Source: an uncultured bacterium (GTDB lineage Bacteria > Bacteroidota > Bacteroidia > Chitinophagales > Chitinophagaceae). Taken from it: a stretch of 64,000 nucleotides of DNA. Below, piece by piece: positions 36,234-46,782 of this stretch. The stretch lies in assembly GCA_903826405.1 (NCBI GenBank), contig CAIKEH010000042.1:124001-188000 (forward strand). Direction: 5' to 3'. The notes under the pieces were generated by a model. The model ran no database searches. It worked only from the letters and a program-made list of their open reading frames with translations, and had not been told where the DNA came from. Positions within the stretch are counted from its first letter, which is position 1. The number at the start of each line of letters is the position of its first letter. The translations under genes were made by a program, and so were the position numbers.

Positions 36234-38621
36234 TCAATTCCTTACCGGTTTGCCACCTTTTAATACACTCTGGATCCTTTCGAGTGTTTTTTTCTCTCCG
36301 CATAGACTGAGAAAGGCCTCGCGCTCTAAATCGAGGAGGTATTGTTCGGATACTAAAGCGGGCTCGCTGAGATCTCCGCCGCACATGACGTAAGCCAGCT
36401 TTCTGGCTACGAGCGAATCGTGGTCTGTAGCATACCCTGCGCGCCACATTCCATTGATGCCGGCAAGCAGTGCTCCCAAGGCTGACCGTCCTAGTACTTT
36501 CACATCTTTTCTCTGTATAGGTAGTACGTATCCACTGTCTGATAGCTCGGTGACGGAGCGCTTTGCCTCACCGATCCTTCGACCGATATTCATCACCACT
36601 TCATCCTGACCTTTTCTTAATATTCCCAAGTTGAATGCTTCCTGCGCGGAAGTAGCAACCTTTGCGGTTGCGATGGTGAGGAAACGATTCTTCAGTGTGA
36701 TCGTCTCGGGCTCATCTTCATGCATCTCATCAGCTGCGCGGAGCACGAATTCCTTGGTGCCTCCTCCTCCAGGGATCAACCCTACGCCCAGTTCCACTAA
36801 ACCAATATATGTCTCGGCCGCGGCACATACTTTGTCCGAATGCAAACTGAGTTCACAGGCCCCGCCAAGGGTCAGGGCATGGGGGGCCACCACAACAGGC
36901 ACTGAAGAATATCTTGCACGCATCATCGTATTCTGGAACATTCTGATCGCCATGTCCAATTCCTCGTATTCCTGCTCGATGGCGAGCATGAATATCATAC
37001 CCACATTGGCTCCTGCAGAGAAATTCTGTGTATCATTTGCGATGACAAGTCCTTTGTATTTCTCCTCAGCCAGTGCGATTGAACGCTGAAGACCTTCCAA
37101 TACCTCGCCTCCGATGCTACCCATCTTGGTATTCCATTCCAGTCCCAGCACATCATCACCTAAGTGGTAGGTCCTGCAAGCGCTGTTCTTCCATACGGTT
37201 GAACCTTCGAAATTCTTCATCACGATAAAGGCATTCTCCTGGCCGGAAGATGTAGTGGAAACATAATTACCCGACATGGGGGAGTAGCAAAGGCGGTTAC
37301 CATTCTCCACTTTGTAGAAGGACTGATGTCCCCGTGAGATCATGTCGTCTACCCAAGTTGCGACGCCAAGGCCCGCTTTCTTCATTGCCTCGACGGTTTT
37401 GGACAGACCCAGCACGTCCCAACTTTCGAATGCCCCAATCTCCCATCCGAAACCTGCCATCATGGCGTCATCCACAGCGAACAAGTCATCGCTGATCTCC
37501 GGGATGCGATGTGAAATGTAGGAGAATAAGCCATAATGGAACTGTCGATAAAATTCACCTGCCTTGTCTCCACCGGAACAGAGTGCTTTCAGACGGGTCT
37601 TAAGATCTTCGATCGGTTTCGCAGCTTCTACGGTTCCGAATTTAGGTTTACGACGTGGGCCATATTCCATGGAGGCCAGATCCAACGTGAGTATTTCACT
37701 CTCCCCTTTTTCGTTCTTTACTTTTTTGAAGAATCCTTGTCCGGTCTTGTCCCCGAGCCAATTGTTGTCTACCATGCGCTGGAGCCAGGAAGGAATGGTG
37801 AAAATGTCCCTGGCCTCATCGTTGTAGCAGTTTTCGTGGACACCTTTGGCCACTTTCACCAGGGTATCGATCCCTACTACATCAGCGGTTCGGAAAGTGG
37901 CCGACTTGGGCCTTCCGATGATGGGACCTGTAAGAGCATCCACTTCATCGATGGTGAGCCCCATCCTGTCTACCAGACCGAACAAGGCCATGATGCCGTA
38001 TACTCCGACCCGGTTGGCGATGAATGCAGGCGTGTCTTTACAGGCAACGGTGGTTTTTCCAAGTATGACATCTCCGTAATGCAGCAGGAAGCCTGCGACT
38101 TCAGGGTCAGTGTACTGCGTGGGTATGATCTCCAGCAGCCTCAGATATCGAGGAGGATTGAAAAAGTGGGTCCCACAAAAATGACGCTTGAAATCTTCTG
38201 AACGTCCTTCAGCCATCAGGTGAATGGGAATACCCGAAGTGTTGGAGGTAACGAGTGTTCCGGGCTTCCTGTGTTTTTCTACTTCTGCGTAGATCTGCTG
38301 TTTGATGTCCAACCTTTCCACCACCACTTCGAGCACCCAATCGTAACCTCCGATATCCTTCATGTTGTCCGTGAAGTTACCTGTGGTGATGCGTTTGATC
38401 ACATCTTTGGTGTATATCGGGGAAGGATTACTCTTTATCGCGAACTGCAAAGCATCGTTGACCAGTTTGTTCCGTTCAGTGATTTTTGTGCTTTCCGCTG
38501 CTTCTTTCGGTACCATATCGAGTAACAGGACCTGAAGGCCCACACCTGCGAAATGGCAAGCTATCCTGGAACCCATTACGCCACTACCCAGTATAACCAC
38601 TTTTTTGATCGTTCTTTTCAT
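36234..38621 (-). CDS. 3-hydroxyacyl-CoA dehydrogenase / enoyl-CoA hydratase (FadN-like)
   Basis: 795 residues combining two steps of fatty acid beta-oxidation. The N-terminal half is the NAD-dependent dehydrogenase: Rossmann loop VVILGSGVMGSRIACHF, NTSGIPI, FFNPPRYLRLLEIIPT, CKDTPAFIANRVG. The C-terminal half is a crotonase-fold hydratase: GLVIANDTQNFSAGANVGMIF, PVVVAPHALTLGGACELSLH and ELGVGLIPGGGGTKEF, with oxyanion-hole glycines. The domain order matches FadN rather than FadB, in which the hydratase comes first. FadA thiolase and acyl-CoA dehydrogenase genes, often adjacent, are not nearby. It is standalone on the minus strand, divergent from the glycerate kinase gene. Confidence 0.92.
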   Translation of the reverse strand: MKRTIKKVVILGSGVMGSRIACHFAGVGLQVLLLDMVPKEAAESTKITERNKLVNDALQFAIKSNPSPIYTKDVIKRITTGNFTDNMKDIGGYDWVLEVVVERLDIKQQIYAEVEKHRKPGTLVTSNTSGIPIHLMAEGRSEDFKRHFCGTHFFNPPRYLRLLEIIPTQYTDPEVAGFLLHYGDVILGKTTVACKDTPAFIANRVGVYGIMALFGLVDRMGLTIDEVDALTGPIIGRPKSATFRTADVVGIDTLVKVAKGVHENCYNDEARDIFTIPSWLQRMVDNNWLGDKTGQGFFKKVKNEKGESEILTLDLASMEYGPRRKPKFGTVEAAKPIEDLKTRLKALCSGGDKAGEFYRQFHYGLFSYISHRIPEISDDLFAVDDAMMAGFGWEIGAFESWDVLGLSKTVEAMKKAGLGVATWVDDMISRGHQSFYKVENGNRLCYSPMSGNYVSTTSSGQENAFIVMKNFEGSTVWKNSACRTYHLGDDVLGLEWNTKMGSIGGEVLEGLQRSIALAEEKYKGLVIANDTQNFSAGANVGMIFMLAIEQEYEELDMAIRMFQNTMMRARYSSVPVVVAPHALTLGGACELSLHSDKVCAAAETYIGLVELGVGLIPGGGGTKEFVLRAADEMHEDEPETITLKNRFLTIATAKVATSAQEAFNLGILRKGQDEVVMNIGRRIGEAKRSVTELSDSGYVLPIQRKDVKVLGRSALGALLAGINGMWRAGYATDHDSLVARKLAYVMCGGDLSEPALVSEQYLLDLEREAFLSLCGEKKTLERIQSVLKGGKPVRN

Positions 38622-38797
38622 ACAGATCCGTTGTGCAGTTGAAGCAAGGCATTAGTTAGTTAAACAACCATGTGAACCGAAGTTAACATAAATGGCTTGA
38701 AATTAAAAGGTGAGGTCATAAGATAGAAATGAGTTGAGGGGCAAATGTCAAGTGTGAAAAAAAATAGCCCTTGCAAAAGGCTTTGAAGTAATTTGGC

Positions 38798-40123
38798 ATG
38801 GTCATGCAGAAACGACTTGCCGCTACCGAAATTTTCATTGCTGGCCTGATGGCCGTACAGCCCGGTTTGCTCATTTCGCAACAGGTCAGACGTTCTCGCG
38901 GAGATCTGGTTGTCGGCGGATGGATCATGGATCGTCGTGAGATCGGCAAATTGATCATACTTGGCGTGGGTAAGGCCGCTGGAGCTATGGCTGATGCTGT
39001 CGAACAGGAACTCAGGGAGTGGATCAGCGGTGGACTTGTAGTGACCAAGAAAGGATATGCTCTTCCCTTAGAGTACCTTCGCAGCGTTGAGGCCGGACAC
39101 CCGATCCCAGATCAGGCAGGCATGAAGGCATCCCAAACTTTCATCAATATGGTCACTCCGCTGCAGGAGAAGGATTTGCTCATCCTCTTGCTCAGCGGAG
39201 GAGCATCTGCACTACTTCCGGATTCCACGGACATCCCCTTACCTGAAGTGCAAGAAATCTTCTCTATGTTGCTGCGTTCTGGTGCGGACATCAGGGAGAT
39301 GAATACGGTCCGCAAGCATCTTTCCTCCATCAAAGGAGGTAACCTCGCCAGACTGGCTTGGCCCGCCCGGGTTTTCACCTTCATTCTGAGCGATGTGGTG
39401 GGGGATCCGCTCGATGTGATCGGAAGTGGACCAACCGTGCCCGATCCAACAACTTACGCTGATGCATACTCTATTTTGGAAAAATATGACATATGGACGG
39501 GTGCCGGTGATGCTGTGAAAAATTGGTTACGTAGTGGTATGGAGGGCGTCATACCGGAAACGCCCAAGCCGGGGGATCCGGTCTTTGATCGGGTGGAGAA
39601 TATGCTGATCGGAAATAACTCCATGGCATTGAGAGCGGCGGCGGACAAAGCAAGGCAAATGGGTTATCATGTGGAACTTCGGCAGGAGCCCATGCAAGGG
39701 GAGGCACGCACACTGGCGGCTGAATTGGCCACTGATTTCCTCACTTATAAAGGGCCAAGACCTGCCTGTATCATCATGGGTGGTGAGACAACGGTCACCG
39801 TTACCGGAAATGGTAAAGGAGGCCGAAATCAGGAACTCGCTCTGGCAATTCTCGATGCCTGGATGGTGATGGGGATCGGTCCGGAAAAACTACCCACGGT
39901 ACTTTGTGCCGGTACGGATGGCACGGATGGCCCCACGGAAGCGGCAGGGGCTTTTGCCGACGATAATCTAATGGCTATCGCATTGGGTATGGACATGGAT
40001 CCGCATGAATACCTTGCAAATAACGATTCCTATGCATATCTGGAAGCCGCCGGGGCCCAACTGTTCACTGGTCCTACTTTTACCAATGTGGCTGACATGT
40101 TGGTTGTGTTGATGGAGCCATGA
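38798..40123 (+). CDS. Glycerate kinase, MOFRL family
   Basis: 441 residues of the glycerate 2-kinase/TtuD type. Signature stretches are VGKAAGAMADAVEQEL, LLILLLSGGASALLPDS, KHLSSIKGGNLARLAWPA, ILSDVVGDPLDVIGSGPTVPD and the C-terminal MOFRL part, GGETTVTVTGNGKGGRNQELALAIL and AGTDGTDGPTEAAGAF. Such enzymes phosphorylate D-glycerate to 2-phosphoglycerate with ATP, feeding glycolysis. Older annotations call some members hydroxypyruvate reductase, which is usually wrong. ATG 38798 is used; the in-frame ATG 38804 is also plausible. Single gene, convergent with the MscS-type channel gene. Confidence 0.9.
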   Translation: MVMQKRLAATEIFIAGLMAVQPGLLISQQVRRSRGDLVVGGWIMDRREIGKLIILGVGKAAGAMADAVEQELREWISGGLVVTKKGYALPLEYLRSVEAGHPIPDQAGMKASQTFINMVTPLQEKDLLILLLSGGASALLPDSTDIPLPEVQEIFSMLLRSGADIREMNTVRKHLSSIKGGNLARLAWPARVFTFILSDVVGDPLDVIGSGPTVPDPTTYADAYSILEKYDIWTGAGDAVKNWLRSGMEGVIPETPKPGDPVFDRVENMLIGNNSMALRAAADKARQMGYHVELRQEPMQGEARTLAAELATDFLTYKGPRPACIIMGGETTVTVTGNGKGGRNQELALAILDAWMVMGIGPEKLPTVLCAGTDGTDGPTEAAGAFADDNLMAIALGMDMDPHEYLANNDSYAYLEAAGAQLFTGPTFTNVADMLVVLMEP

Positions 40124-40236
40124 CGAAGCATTCGGAAACTAGCCTCGTATCCATTTACGCGTTGGAAGTTGAATATGGATGGCAGCAAATTTGGCTTTCT
40201 ATAAGCGTCCGCTGTATCTGGATATTTCTTCCCATA

Positions 40237-42651
40237 TTATTCTCCCATAGTGAAACTACCTGACTTTGGATATTTTATCCCTTCATTGGAGAACGCTTCA
40301 TTGATATTCATCAGAACTTCTGTACGTACAGCATCTGCGATTTTGATATCATGAACCCAGAAACTGACGTTGAATACGATGGAACTGAACCTGATTTCCT
40401 TGATCGAGACCTTGGATGGCTTGCTCTTGTCCACCATTTCAACTGAATTAATACAATCCTTGATGAGTTTGATGACTTTTTCGGGATCTTGATCGAGTGC
40501 CGTGCTGATGGATGTATCCACACGCATCTGCTTATTGGACAATGTCCAATTCTTGGTGAATTTGCTGGTCAGGTCTGCATTGGGGATGATATATTCAGCC
40601 CCTTCTGATGAAGAGACGATGGTGGCTCGAAGCCCGATCTCCGAAACTCTGCCTTTAATGCCATCCACTTCAATGAGATCACCCACATAAATGGGTTTTT
40701 CAAAGGCTAGAAGGACCCCGGAGACCAGGTTGGCGATGATGTTCTGCAAGCCGAAGCCTATACCCACACCAAGGCCTCCAATGATGAGATTGATATTGTT
40801 CAGAGGAATGCCAGAAGCTATCATGCCTATGATGAATCCTGTCCCGATAATGAAAAGGCGCAAAAGAACTACATAACTCCCCATGCTGGTTTTGTAGTTG
40901 GTGTCTTTCTCACGGACTTCATCATAGAACAGACCCTTGAGGAGTCCGGAGAAATATATGGCGGCAAAGAAAAAGGTCATGAATATGACAACGGTCCCTA
41001 GTCGCATATGGAAATTCCCGAGGGTGAATGTGTGCGCCATCATCGATTCCAACTGGCCCGAGATGAAGTCGAAGGCATTTGCATTAAGCAGGAAGGATGC
41101 GATCCAGAAAATGATGGCTGGGATGCTGAAAATCCTGACCAATTTAATATATACCTGTTCAATGCTCACTTTGGATATGCTGTCCCTGCGATTGTAGAGG
41201 TCTGAGAGTATCATGATGAAGTCGATCAGTGCGTAAAGGCCCACATGTAAAATGATGGCCAGGTAAAAATTGTTGAATCCACCAACGATCAATGTCCGTC
41301 CGAGGCGATAGTATCCTATGGTGGACAATATCCATCCAGCGGTCAATTGGATCATGGTCAGGTAGATAATGATATAAGGTAAAAGATGACTTCTGAACTG
41401 GAGTTTCCTGACACTTTTTAAGAGATTCCATAAAGGGATCAGCAGGAGTATGCTCAGTAAGGTTACGATTCTGCCCGTCAAGGTCACTGAAATGAACAGG
41501 TCGAAAAATTTCAGCAGAATGAAATACCCCATCACCATGAAATAGGCTCGTTTGTTTATTTCGGGATGCTCCGCAAGAAATATTAGTGAGGTAGAGATCA
41601 CCAAGGTGATCAGAATGACTTCCAAGAGGATCAGCGGGCTATCGATGAATACGAAAGGAGCGAGTATAAGTCCGAAGGCCGATGCGGCTTTTGCGGTATG
41701 TTTATGCATGAACCTTTGCTTCATGGAAGTTGTTGGGCCAGCACCTTCCTTCCTGATCCGCTTGAAGTACCAGATGGGGAACAAGGTTATGCACAGTATG
41801 AACAATCGGAAAAGTATGGCACGTATATATGCATGTTTGCCATAAAATGCGAGGGAATCAAGATTCAGGTAAAGAGTATTCATGAAGACCTTGCCGAATC
41901 CATCAGGGTATGTATGCCCATTCAACTGCCAAACCGGCGGATGCCGCCTGGTGAAATAACTTTCCTCTTCTTCCCGGATGGCCGCTTGTATGCGAGACTG
42001 GGTTTCGGCGGCCCGAAAGGAGAGATTGGTCAATTTGTTTTCAATATTGATGAATTTGTCGATGTGGACTTTCATGAGCGTATCCACCTTCACCGTCCAA
42101 CGCTTTATGGAATCGAATTCGGGTCTGTATGCCAGCCACACATTGGAATCGATGCGGGAGAGCCCAGTCATGGAATCCTCCTGTATGGCTTTCATTTCAT
42201 TATGAGATGATGTGATGCTGTAATTGATCGCTTTGATCTTGTTTGTCCATACTTCCAATTGCTTCCTGATGGACTGCAATTTGGAATTCAAGTCCACCAG
42301 GTACCTGAGTCTTATAGCTCCTTGATTCCGGTTGAATTCATTTTCCGTAAGTTCAAGGGTAGACAATTGCTTTGCGTATTCATTGATCATGAATGAAGAG
42401 TCGAAACCCAATAGGAGAGTGGATTCTGTGCTTGAGATGAGTTTCTTGTTCTTCATGATCCATTCTGAAGGACTCGTTGGGACATTGGGCTTGGGCGTGA
42501 CGTGTTGCGGATCAGGAGATATCGTCGAATCAGACATTTTTGTCTGGGATGCGACGGAGGAATTCATCAGCAGGGCTAAGATGATGAGTTTGATTAGGGG
42601 GGTGCTGTTGCTATTCAGTATGTTGCGCATCACGTGGTTTCTTTTAATCAT
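40237..42651 (-). CDS. Large mechanosensitive ion channel of the MscS superfamily
   Basis: 804 residues. A signal-like segment (STPLIKLIILALLMNSSVAS) opens a periplasmic region of about 250 residues with coiled-coil character (SKLQSIRKQLEVWTNKIKAI), followed by about ten membrane helices. The C-terminal third has the MscS core: the pore helix INLIIGGLGVGIGFGLQNIIANLVSG (Gly- and Ala-rich packing) and the beta domain PIYVGDLIEVDGIKGRVSEIGLRATIV. Large members like this (MscK/YbdG-like) release ions upon osmotic shock. It could start at M8 (42630). It lies 50 bases after the AsmA-like gene on the same strand, so the two may share a transcript. Confidence 0.87.
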   Translation of the reverse strand: MIKRNHVMRNILNSNSTPLIKLIILALLMNSSVASQTKMSDSTISPDPQHVTPKPNVPTSPSEWIMKNKKLISSTESTLLLGFDSSFMINEYAKQLSTLELTENEFNRNQGAIRLRYLVDLNSKLQSIRKQLEVWTNKIKAINYSITSSHNEMKAIQEDSMTGLSRIDSNVWLAYRPEFDSIKRWTVKVDTLMKVHIDKFINIENKLTNLSFRAAETQSRIQAAIREEEESYFTRRHPPVWQLNGHTYPDGFGKVFMNTLYLNLDSLAFYGKHAYIRAILFRLFILCITLFPIWYFKRIRKEGAGPTTSMKQRFMHKHTAKAASAFGLILAPFVFIDSPLILLEVILITLVISTSLIFLAEHPEINKRAYFMVMGYFILLKFFDLFISVTLTGRIVTLLSILLLIPLWNLLKSVRKLQFRSHLLPYIIIYLTMIQLTAGWILSTIGYYRLGRTLIVGGFNNFYLAIILHVGLYALIDFIMILSDLYNRRDSISKVSIEQVYIKLVRIFSIPAIIFWIASFLLNANAFDFISGQLESMMAHTFTLGNFHMRLGTVVIFMTFFFAAIYFSGLLKGLFYDEVREKDTNYKTSMGSYVVLLRLFIIGTGFIIGMIASGIPLNNINLIIGGLGVGIGFGLQNIIANLVSGVLLAFEKPIYVGDLIEVDGIKGRVSEIGLRATIVSSSEGAEYIIPNADLTSKFTKNWTLSNKQMRVDTSISTALDQDPEKVIKLIKDCINSVEMVDKSKPSKVSIKEIRFSSIVFNVSFWVHDIKIADAVRTEVLMNINEAFSNEGIKYPKSGSFTMGE

Positions 42652-42701
42652 GGGTTTGATTCATTTGGTCCAAATGATGATGTATCCTGATCGATGGGAG
42701 A

Positions 42702-45700
42702 TCAGAATACGACTTCTGGAAGTTCGGGGACGTTCATCTTTTTCAGACCACGCTTGTATTTCTTCTCTTGTTTCGTATTTTCCTTCACTCCCGCATTGGT
42801 CAACACTCCACTGATCAGGATTTTGATCCAGTAATTCACGAAAGATCTATCCCGGATCCTCTCAAAATAGATGACTCCTGTACGTTTCTTGTTGTTCCTT
42901 CTGAGGATGATGTTGTTCGCAAAGAAGGTCACTAATTTAGTGACGAATGTTTTATTCAAAACGTCACCTTTGTTAAGGTACTGAATTTTCAGGTCGTGGT
43001 ATAACATCTGCATGTATCCGTAGGCGAGGTGTTCACGCCCGACCGCTCGCATGCGCAAGGTATCCATATATCCACTGATGATCCTTGCCGATGCCAATGG
43101 TAGCAGGTATGAATTGTACGCCCTTAGGTCGGTGGGGCTTGCGCGTAGTGACATCAGGAAGCCATGCAAGCTATCTGCATAGGATTCGCGAAAATGAAAA
43201 CGGAAATCGGTGGTGTCCATGAACTTGCCATAAGCGATGAGTCGCAGGCTGTCCGTACCATTCATTTCCCTGTTTCTGATATTTGTAACCAATGCTTCAA
43301 TTTGGTCCAGCCGGATCTCTGCAATGGCTTGGGTTTTGTCGTTGAATTCCTCGTATTTCAGATCCATCTCATCCAGTTTAAGGGAATCGATCATGATGCC
43401 TTTAGGAACTTTGTTCAATAGAAGGTCAGTAGGGAGATTCTTGATGATGCCATGCTGAAAGGGCAAGCGCTTGTCCTTATAGATTTCGACTATGGGACGG
43501 CTGACCAATATCTTTTCCGCATGGAATATGGAATCGGATATCAGCTTTTCTATGTCGATGCCCCGAATGGCCACCTGTCCTGTTCGGGTCTGCATGTAAT
43601 CTTTTTGGAATGTTTGCATCCTGTTGAAGGAGTCTCTGTCCATGGCAGGCCGGTAATGGAATGAGTCCAATGCAAGCAGGTGATCATGATTTTCGTATCG
43701 TATGCCATATGCGGCTATATCATGTAGGTCATTCTGGTCCTTGAAGTCGATGTTCCTGACATACAGATTAGGATTGGATTTCAATCTGCGTGCGATATGT
43801 TTTTTTACGAGACTGTCCAGTTCGAGGTGTGCAACACCCAATTCCAGATTCCGGACTTCGAGTGGTCGGCTTCGTTTCGGTGATTGGAATGCGGCATGAA
43901 GACCGCTTATACTGGCTTTCTCCAATTGCAGGCTCGAGGCTTTATCGCCATCACCTCCATTCAGCATGATTTTATTTCCTGACAGTTCGATCCCGCCTTC
44001 CTCGGTTTCTAGGAACAGGCTGTCATTGCTGTTCAATCGAAAAGTTCGTAGTGATTCTGAGAACGTGCCAACTGTCAGGGACCTGCTCTGGCTTTCTGCG
44101 TGCAGATCCTTTAGGGAAATGTTGAAGCCTGTCGACCGTATATCAAGATGCTTCCCTTTTTTGTTGGTTTCAATACCTATGTCACCATCATGTATGCTGA
44201 ACTTACCTATTTCAGCTGCCCTGTTTTTCCTGACTGTGGATGTATCCATTGCAGGTCCTTGACCGGTCAAGTGTGCACGGATTTTGGGATGCTCCAGAGC
44301 CATGTTTTGCAAGTAAAGTTTTTTTCCCAAGATAGACTTCTCCAAAAATGGTGTCATGGAGACAGTTGGTATTATCAATGTGGCAGAATCGCCCTCTTTT
44401 TCATAGACGAGATCCACATTTTTGATCCAGGAAGCCTGTCCATCATGTATATTCATCTTTTCCGCATTGATCCTGGTGCCAGGCATGCTGATGTGCAATT
44501 GCTGCAATGCTATCCGGAGGTCTGAAAAAGATGGAATGGAACCCTCCAATTTATTTATGTCATGAATGGACATGGAATCAACTAGGGTAATGACCTGCAG
44601 GTTACCTAGGTCCAGGTTCAATCGGGTGTCATGTATGTTGAACGCCTGGAGATGCAGTTCGGGCATTTTACTCTTCTTGTTTTTTTCTTCCCTGCTTTTT
44701 TTGTTCTTGACGTTGATCTCAGCACTTTGCCATGAAATTGATCCCAGCGATATGGCCTGAAAGTTATTTTGAACATCATAGCCTTCTATCCTGGTATGGT
44801 AAAGGGTCGCGGAAAGGCTGCTGTCCTCAGAGTGAACGTAGATTTTTTCCGCATTCACGACTTGATCTCTTCCCAGGACCTGCCCCTTTTCAAATCTGAA
44901 TGCATTCTTTGAACTGCTCACAATGGCATTTTCAAAGGACAGATTTCCTATGGCATGTCCCATGAGGGCATAATCGGTTGTATGAAGAAGTTCCTTGGCA
45001 TCTATGCTGGTGAATATCCCGTCGGCCTCAACTTTCTGCTTGGCGTCGTCCAAGGATTGACTCAAAAAACGACCATTTTGCACACTGACTTTATCGATGG
45101 CTATTTTTTTGTTTAATTCCTCGATTATGGACACAAGTGGTTTGCTCTTATTCCGCTGGGGACGGTTTAGTATGCTGTGGTAATTGATGGTTTTGGGGTC
45201 TATGAGCAAGAGTTCGTCGGCCTTCAGCTTTTGATTGCCGATAAGGTCATTGAGTGAAAGATTCTTCAATTCGAAAACGGGTATGGATATGCGCTTGATC
45301 GCCTTTTCCTGATTAATTTCACTCGGTTCGAGCACGAAGTTCTTGAGGAACAGATTTTTGTTGTCATAAACAACGCTATCAAAAAGCACCTGATAAAGGC
45401 TGTCGGCGGAAAAGGCACGATAGTTCTTGATCGCGAATGCCACCTTTTGCACTGAGATCGGTTGCTCCCCATCCAGACCGGTCCTGAGCCCACCCACTTC
45501 AAAATTATTTCCGTTCGTGGTGAAAGGGGTCACTTTGCTTCCGTTTTTCGTGGTCAGTGCGATGCGGCTGTTTTTCAACGCGATGTACCCGACATCGAGA
45601 TTGCCGAGCATTTTGCTGAGTTCGTTTACAGGAGCGTACTCATCACGCGTTCCATGTTTTTTCTGGAAGGCAATTTTCCTGCTCTCCGAACTGTGGAATC

Positions 45701-46652
45701 CTAATCTGTCCGTTTCGTTGCTCGGGCTTTGCTTTCTGGTGAGGTCGAGTTTAAGGTCCACGTTGGGATTCAGGCAGAACACAGTGTCCACTTTTATCTT
45801 TTCGGCATGATACAGTGCATTGAAATCAAATTGCACCAGTCGGAGTTGATCGAATTTCAGGTCGATGGCATTGAAGGCGGAGTCTTTTGCTGTACTGAAA
45901 AAATTGCAACTGTCAATGGTGACCGTCCTGGATCGGGTTGAGATATCCAGGCTGGTATAGCTTAAGCCGTGGCGTCCATCAGGGAACATCAAGACCAATC
46001 TTCCCGAATTCAGGCTGATGTCGTCGCTGTACATGAACTGGGTGGAGTCCTGCGATCCTTCCTTGGGCGCATGGAAATTATCTAGATGGAAATAAATGTC
46101 ATTAATTCTTGCCGGGTGGTTGCCGGGTTGATATTGATCTATTCCGAAACTGCCTTTATTTATCCGGATGTCTTTCACTTCCAATTTTTGCGAAAGGGTG
46201 TCCAGGATCTTGTAGATATTTCCCAATTCGAAAACGATGGCGCCATTGCCTTCTTTTTTCTTTTTTTGGTATTGAGGAAAGACTTCAACGGATGGGCTTT
46301 CCGCAATGATCTGATCCACTAAAAGTTTCTTTTGGTAAAAGAGACTGCTCAGGGAACGAAGTTGCAATCTCAATCTCTTCACTTTGATCAGATAGGTTTC
46401 GTGGGCGCCTGTTGAATCCATCAATCCCAGACGTATATCCGATGCATCGATGGAAGGCGGATCGAAATAATGAATGCTGACACGCCCCAGGTTGACCTGA
46501 ACTTTACCATGGGTTTCGTTTTCGATCACTTGTTTGATGATATATCTGGCATTAGCGATGAAGAACCAATTGGCTAAAAGCAGGAGCAGGATCAGTCCGC
46601 CTATCGAATATGCAGTGATCTTAAATGTTTGCTTTATTGAAATGAGTGGCAC
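42702..46652 (-). CDS. AsmA-like giant membrane-anchored protein
   Basis: About 1316 residues with one N-terminal membrane anchor (ITAYSIGGLILLLLLANWFF) and a long periplasmic part rich in short beta-strands, ending in a basic tail. This architecture matches the AsmA/DUF748 group, repeating-beta-groove proteins thought to bridge inner and outer membranes and carry phospholipids. Typical pieces are KVQVNLGRVSIHYFDPPSIDASDIRLG and KVKRLRLQLRSLSSLFYQKKLLVDQIIAESPSVEVF. The frame is open to an ATG at 46697, but a promoter box lies between it and the GTG at 46652 used here. The assignment to the group is by architecture, not by a signature motif; the role is inferred. Confidence 0.65.
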   Translation of the reverse strand: MPLISIKQTFKITAYSIGGLILLLLLANWFFIANARYIIKQVIENETHGKVQVNLGRVSIHYFDPPSIDASDIRLGLMDSTGAHETYLIKVKRLRLQLRSLSSLFYQKKLLVDQIIAESPSVEVFPQYQKKKKEGNGAIVFELGNIYKILDTLSQKLEVKDIRINKGSFGIDQYQPGNHPARINDIYFHLDNFHAPKEGSQDSTQFMYSDDISLNSGRLVLMFPDGRHGLSYTSLDISTRSRTVTIDSCNFFSTAKDSAFNAIDLKFDQLRLVQFDFNALYHAEKIKVDTVFCLNPNVDLKLDLTRKQSPSNETDRLGFHSSESRKIAFQKKHGTRDEYAPVNELSKMLGNLDVGYIALKNSRIALTTKNGSKVTPFTTNGNNFEVGGLRTGLDGEQPISVQKVAFAIKNYRAFSADSLYQVLFDSVVYDNKNLFLKNFVLEPSEINQEKAIKRISIPVFELKNLSLNDLIGNQKLKADELLLIDPKTINYHSILNRPQRNKSKPLVSIIEELNKKIAIDKVSVQNGRFLSQSLDDAKQKVEADGIFTSIDAKELLHTTDYALMGHAIGNLSFENAIVSSSKNAFRFEKGQVLGRDQVVNAEKIYVHSEDSSLSATLYHTRIEGYDVQNNFQAISLGSISWQSAEINVKNKKSREEKNKKSKMPELHLQAFNIHDTRLNLDLGNLQVITLVDSMSIHDINKLEGSIPSFSDLRIALQQLHISMPGTRINAEKMNIHDGQASWIKNVDLVYEKEGDSATLIIPTVSMTPFLEKSILGKKLYLQNMALEHPKIRAHLTGQGPAMDTSTVRKNRAAEIGKFSIHDGDIGIETNKKGKHLDIRSTGFNISLKDLHAESQSRSLTVGTFSESLRTFRLNSNDSLFLETEEGGIELSGNKIMLNGGDGDKASSLQLEKASISGLHAAFQSPKRSRPLEVRNLELGVAHLELDSLVKKHIARRLKSNPNLYVRNIDFKDQNDLHDIAAYGIRYENHDHLLALDSFHYRPAMDRDSFNRMQTFQKDYMQTRTGQVAIRGIDIEKLISDSIFHAEKILVSRPIVEIYKDKRLPFQHGIIKNLPTDLLLNKVPKGIMIDSLKLDEMDLKYEEFNDKTQAIAEIRLDQIEALVTNIRNREMNGTDSLRLIAYGKFMDTTDFRFHFRESYADSLHGFLMSLRASPTDLRAYNSYLLPLASARIISGYMDTLRMRAVGREHLAYGYMQMLYHDLKIQYLNKGDVLNKTFVTKLVTFFANNIILRRNNKKRTGVIYFERIRDRSFVNYWIKILISGVLTNAGVKENTKQEKKYKRGLKKMNVPELPEVVF

Positions 46653-46676
46653 CAGGATGGGTAGGTTAGGAAAGGA

Positions 46677-46704
46677 CAAAGGTACGATTCGGCCCACGAA
46701 AAAA
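46677..46704 (-). promoter_or_regulatory. Candidate promoter of the AsmA-like gene
   Basis: On the minus strand TTTT (46701-46704), a 16-base spacer and TACCTTTG (46677-46684, exact TAnnTTTG) lie just upstream. A start near 46671 places the ATG at 46697 outside the mRNA and favours the GTG at 46652. Confidence 0.45.
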
Positions 46705-46782
46705 CCTATCTATCAGGGACTTGCGAATCCGGGGATTCGGATTGGGAATGTAAAAACATCTACTAAGGAAAGCGGTTGAATA

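Noticed and set aside
46724-46739. Hairpin CGAATC / GATTCG between metG and the AsmA-like gene
   Set aside because: A 6-bp stem with no T-tract on either strand; too weak to call a terminator.
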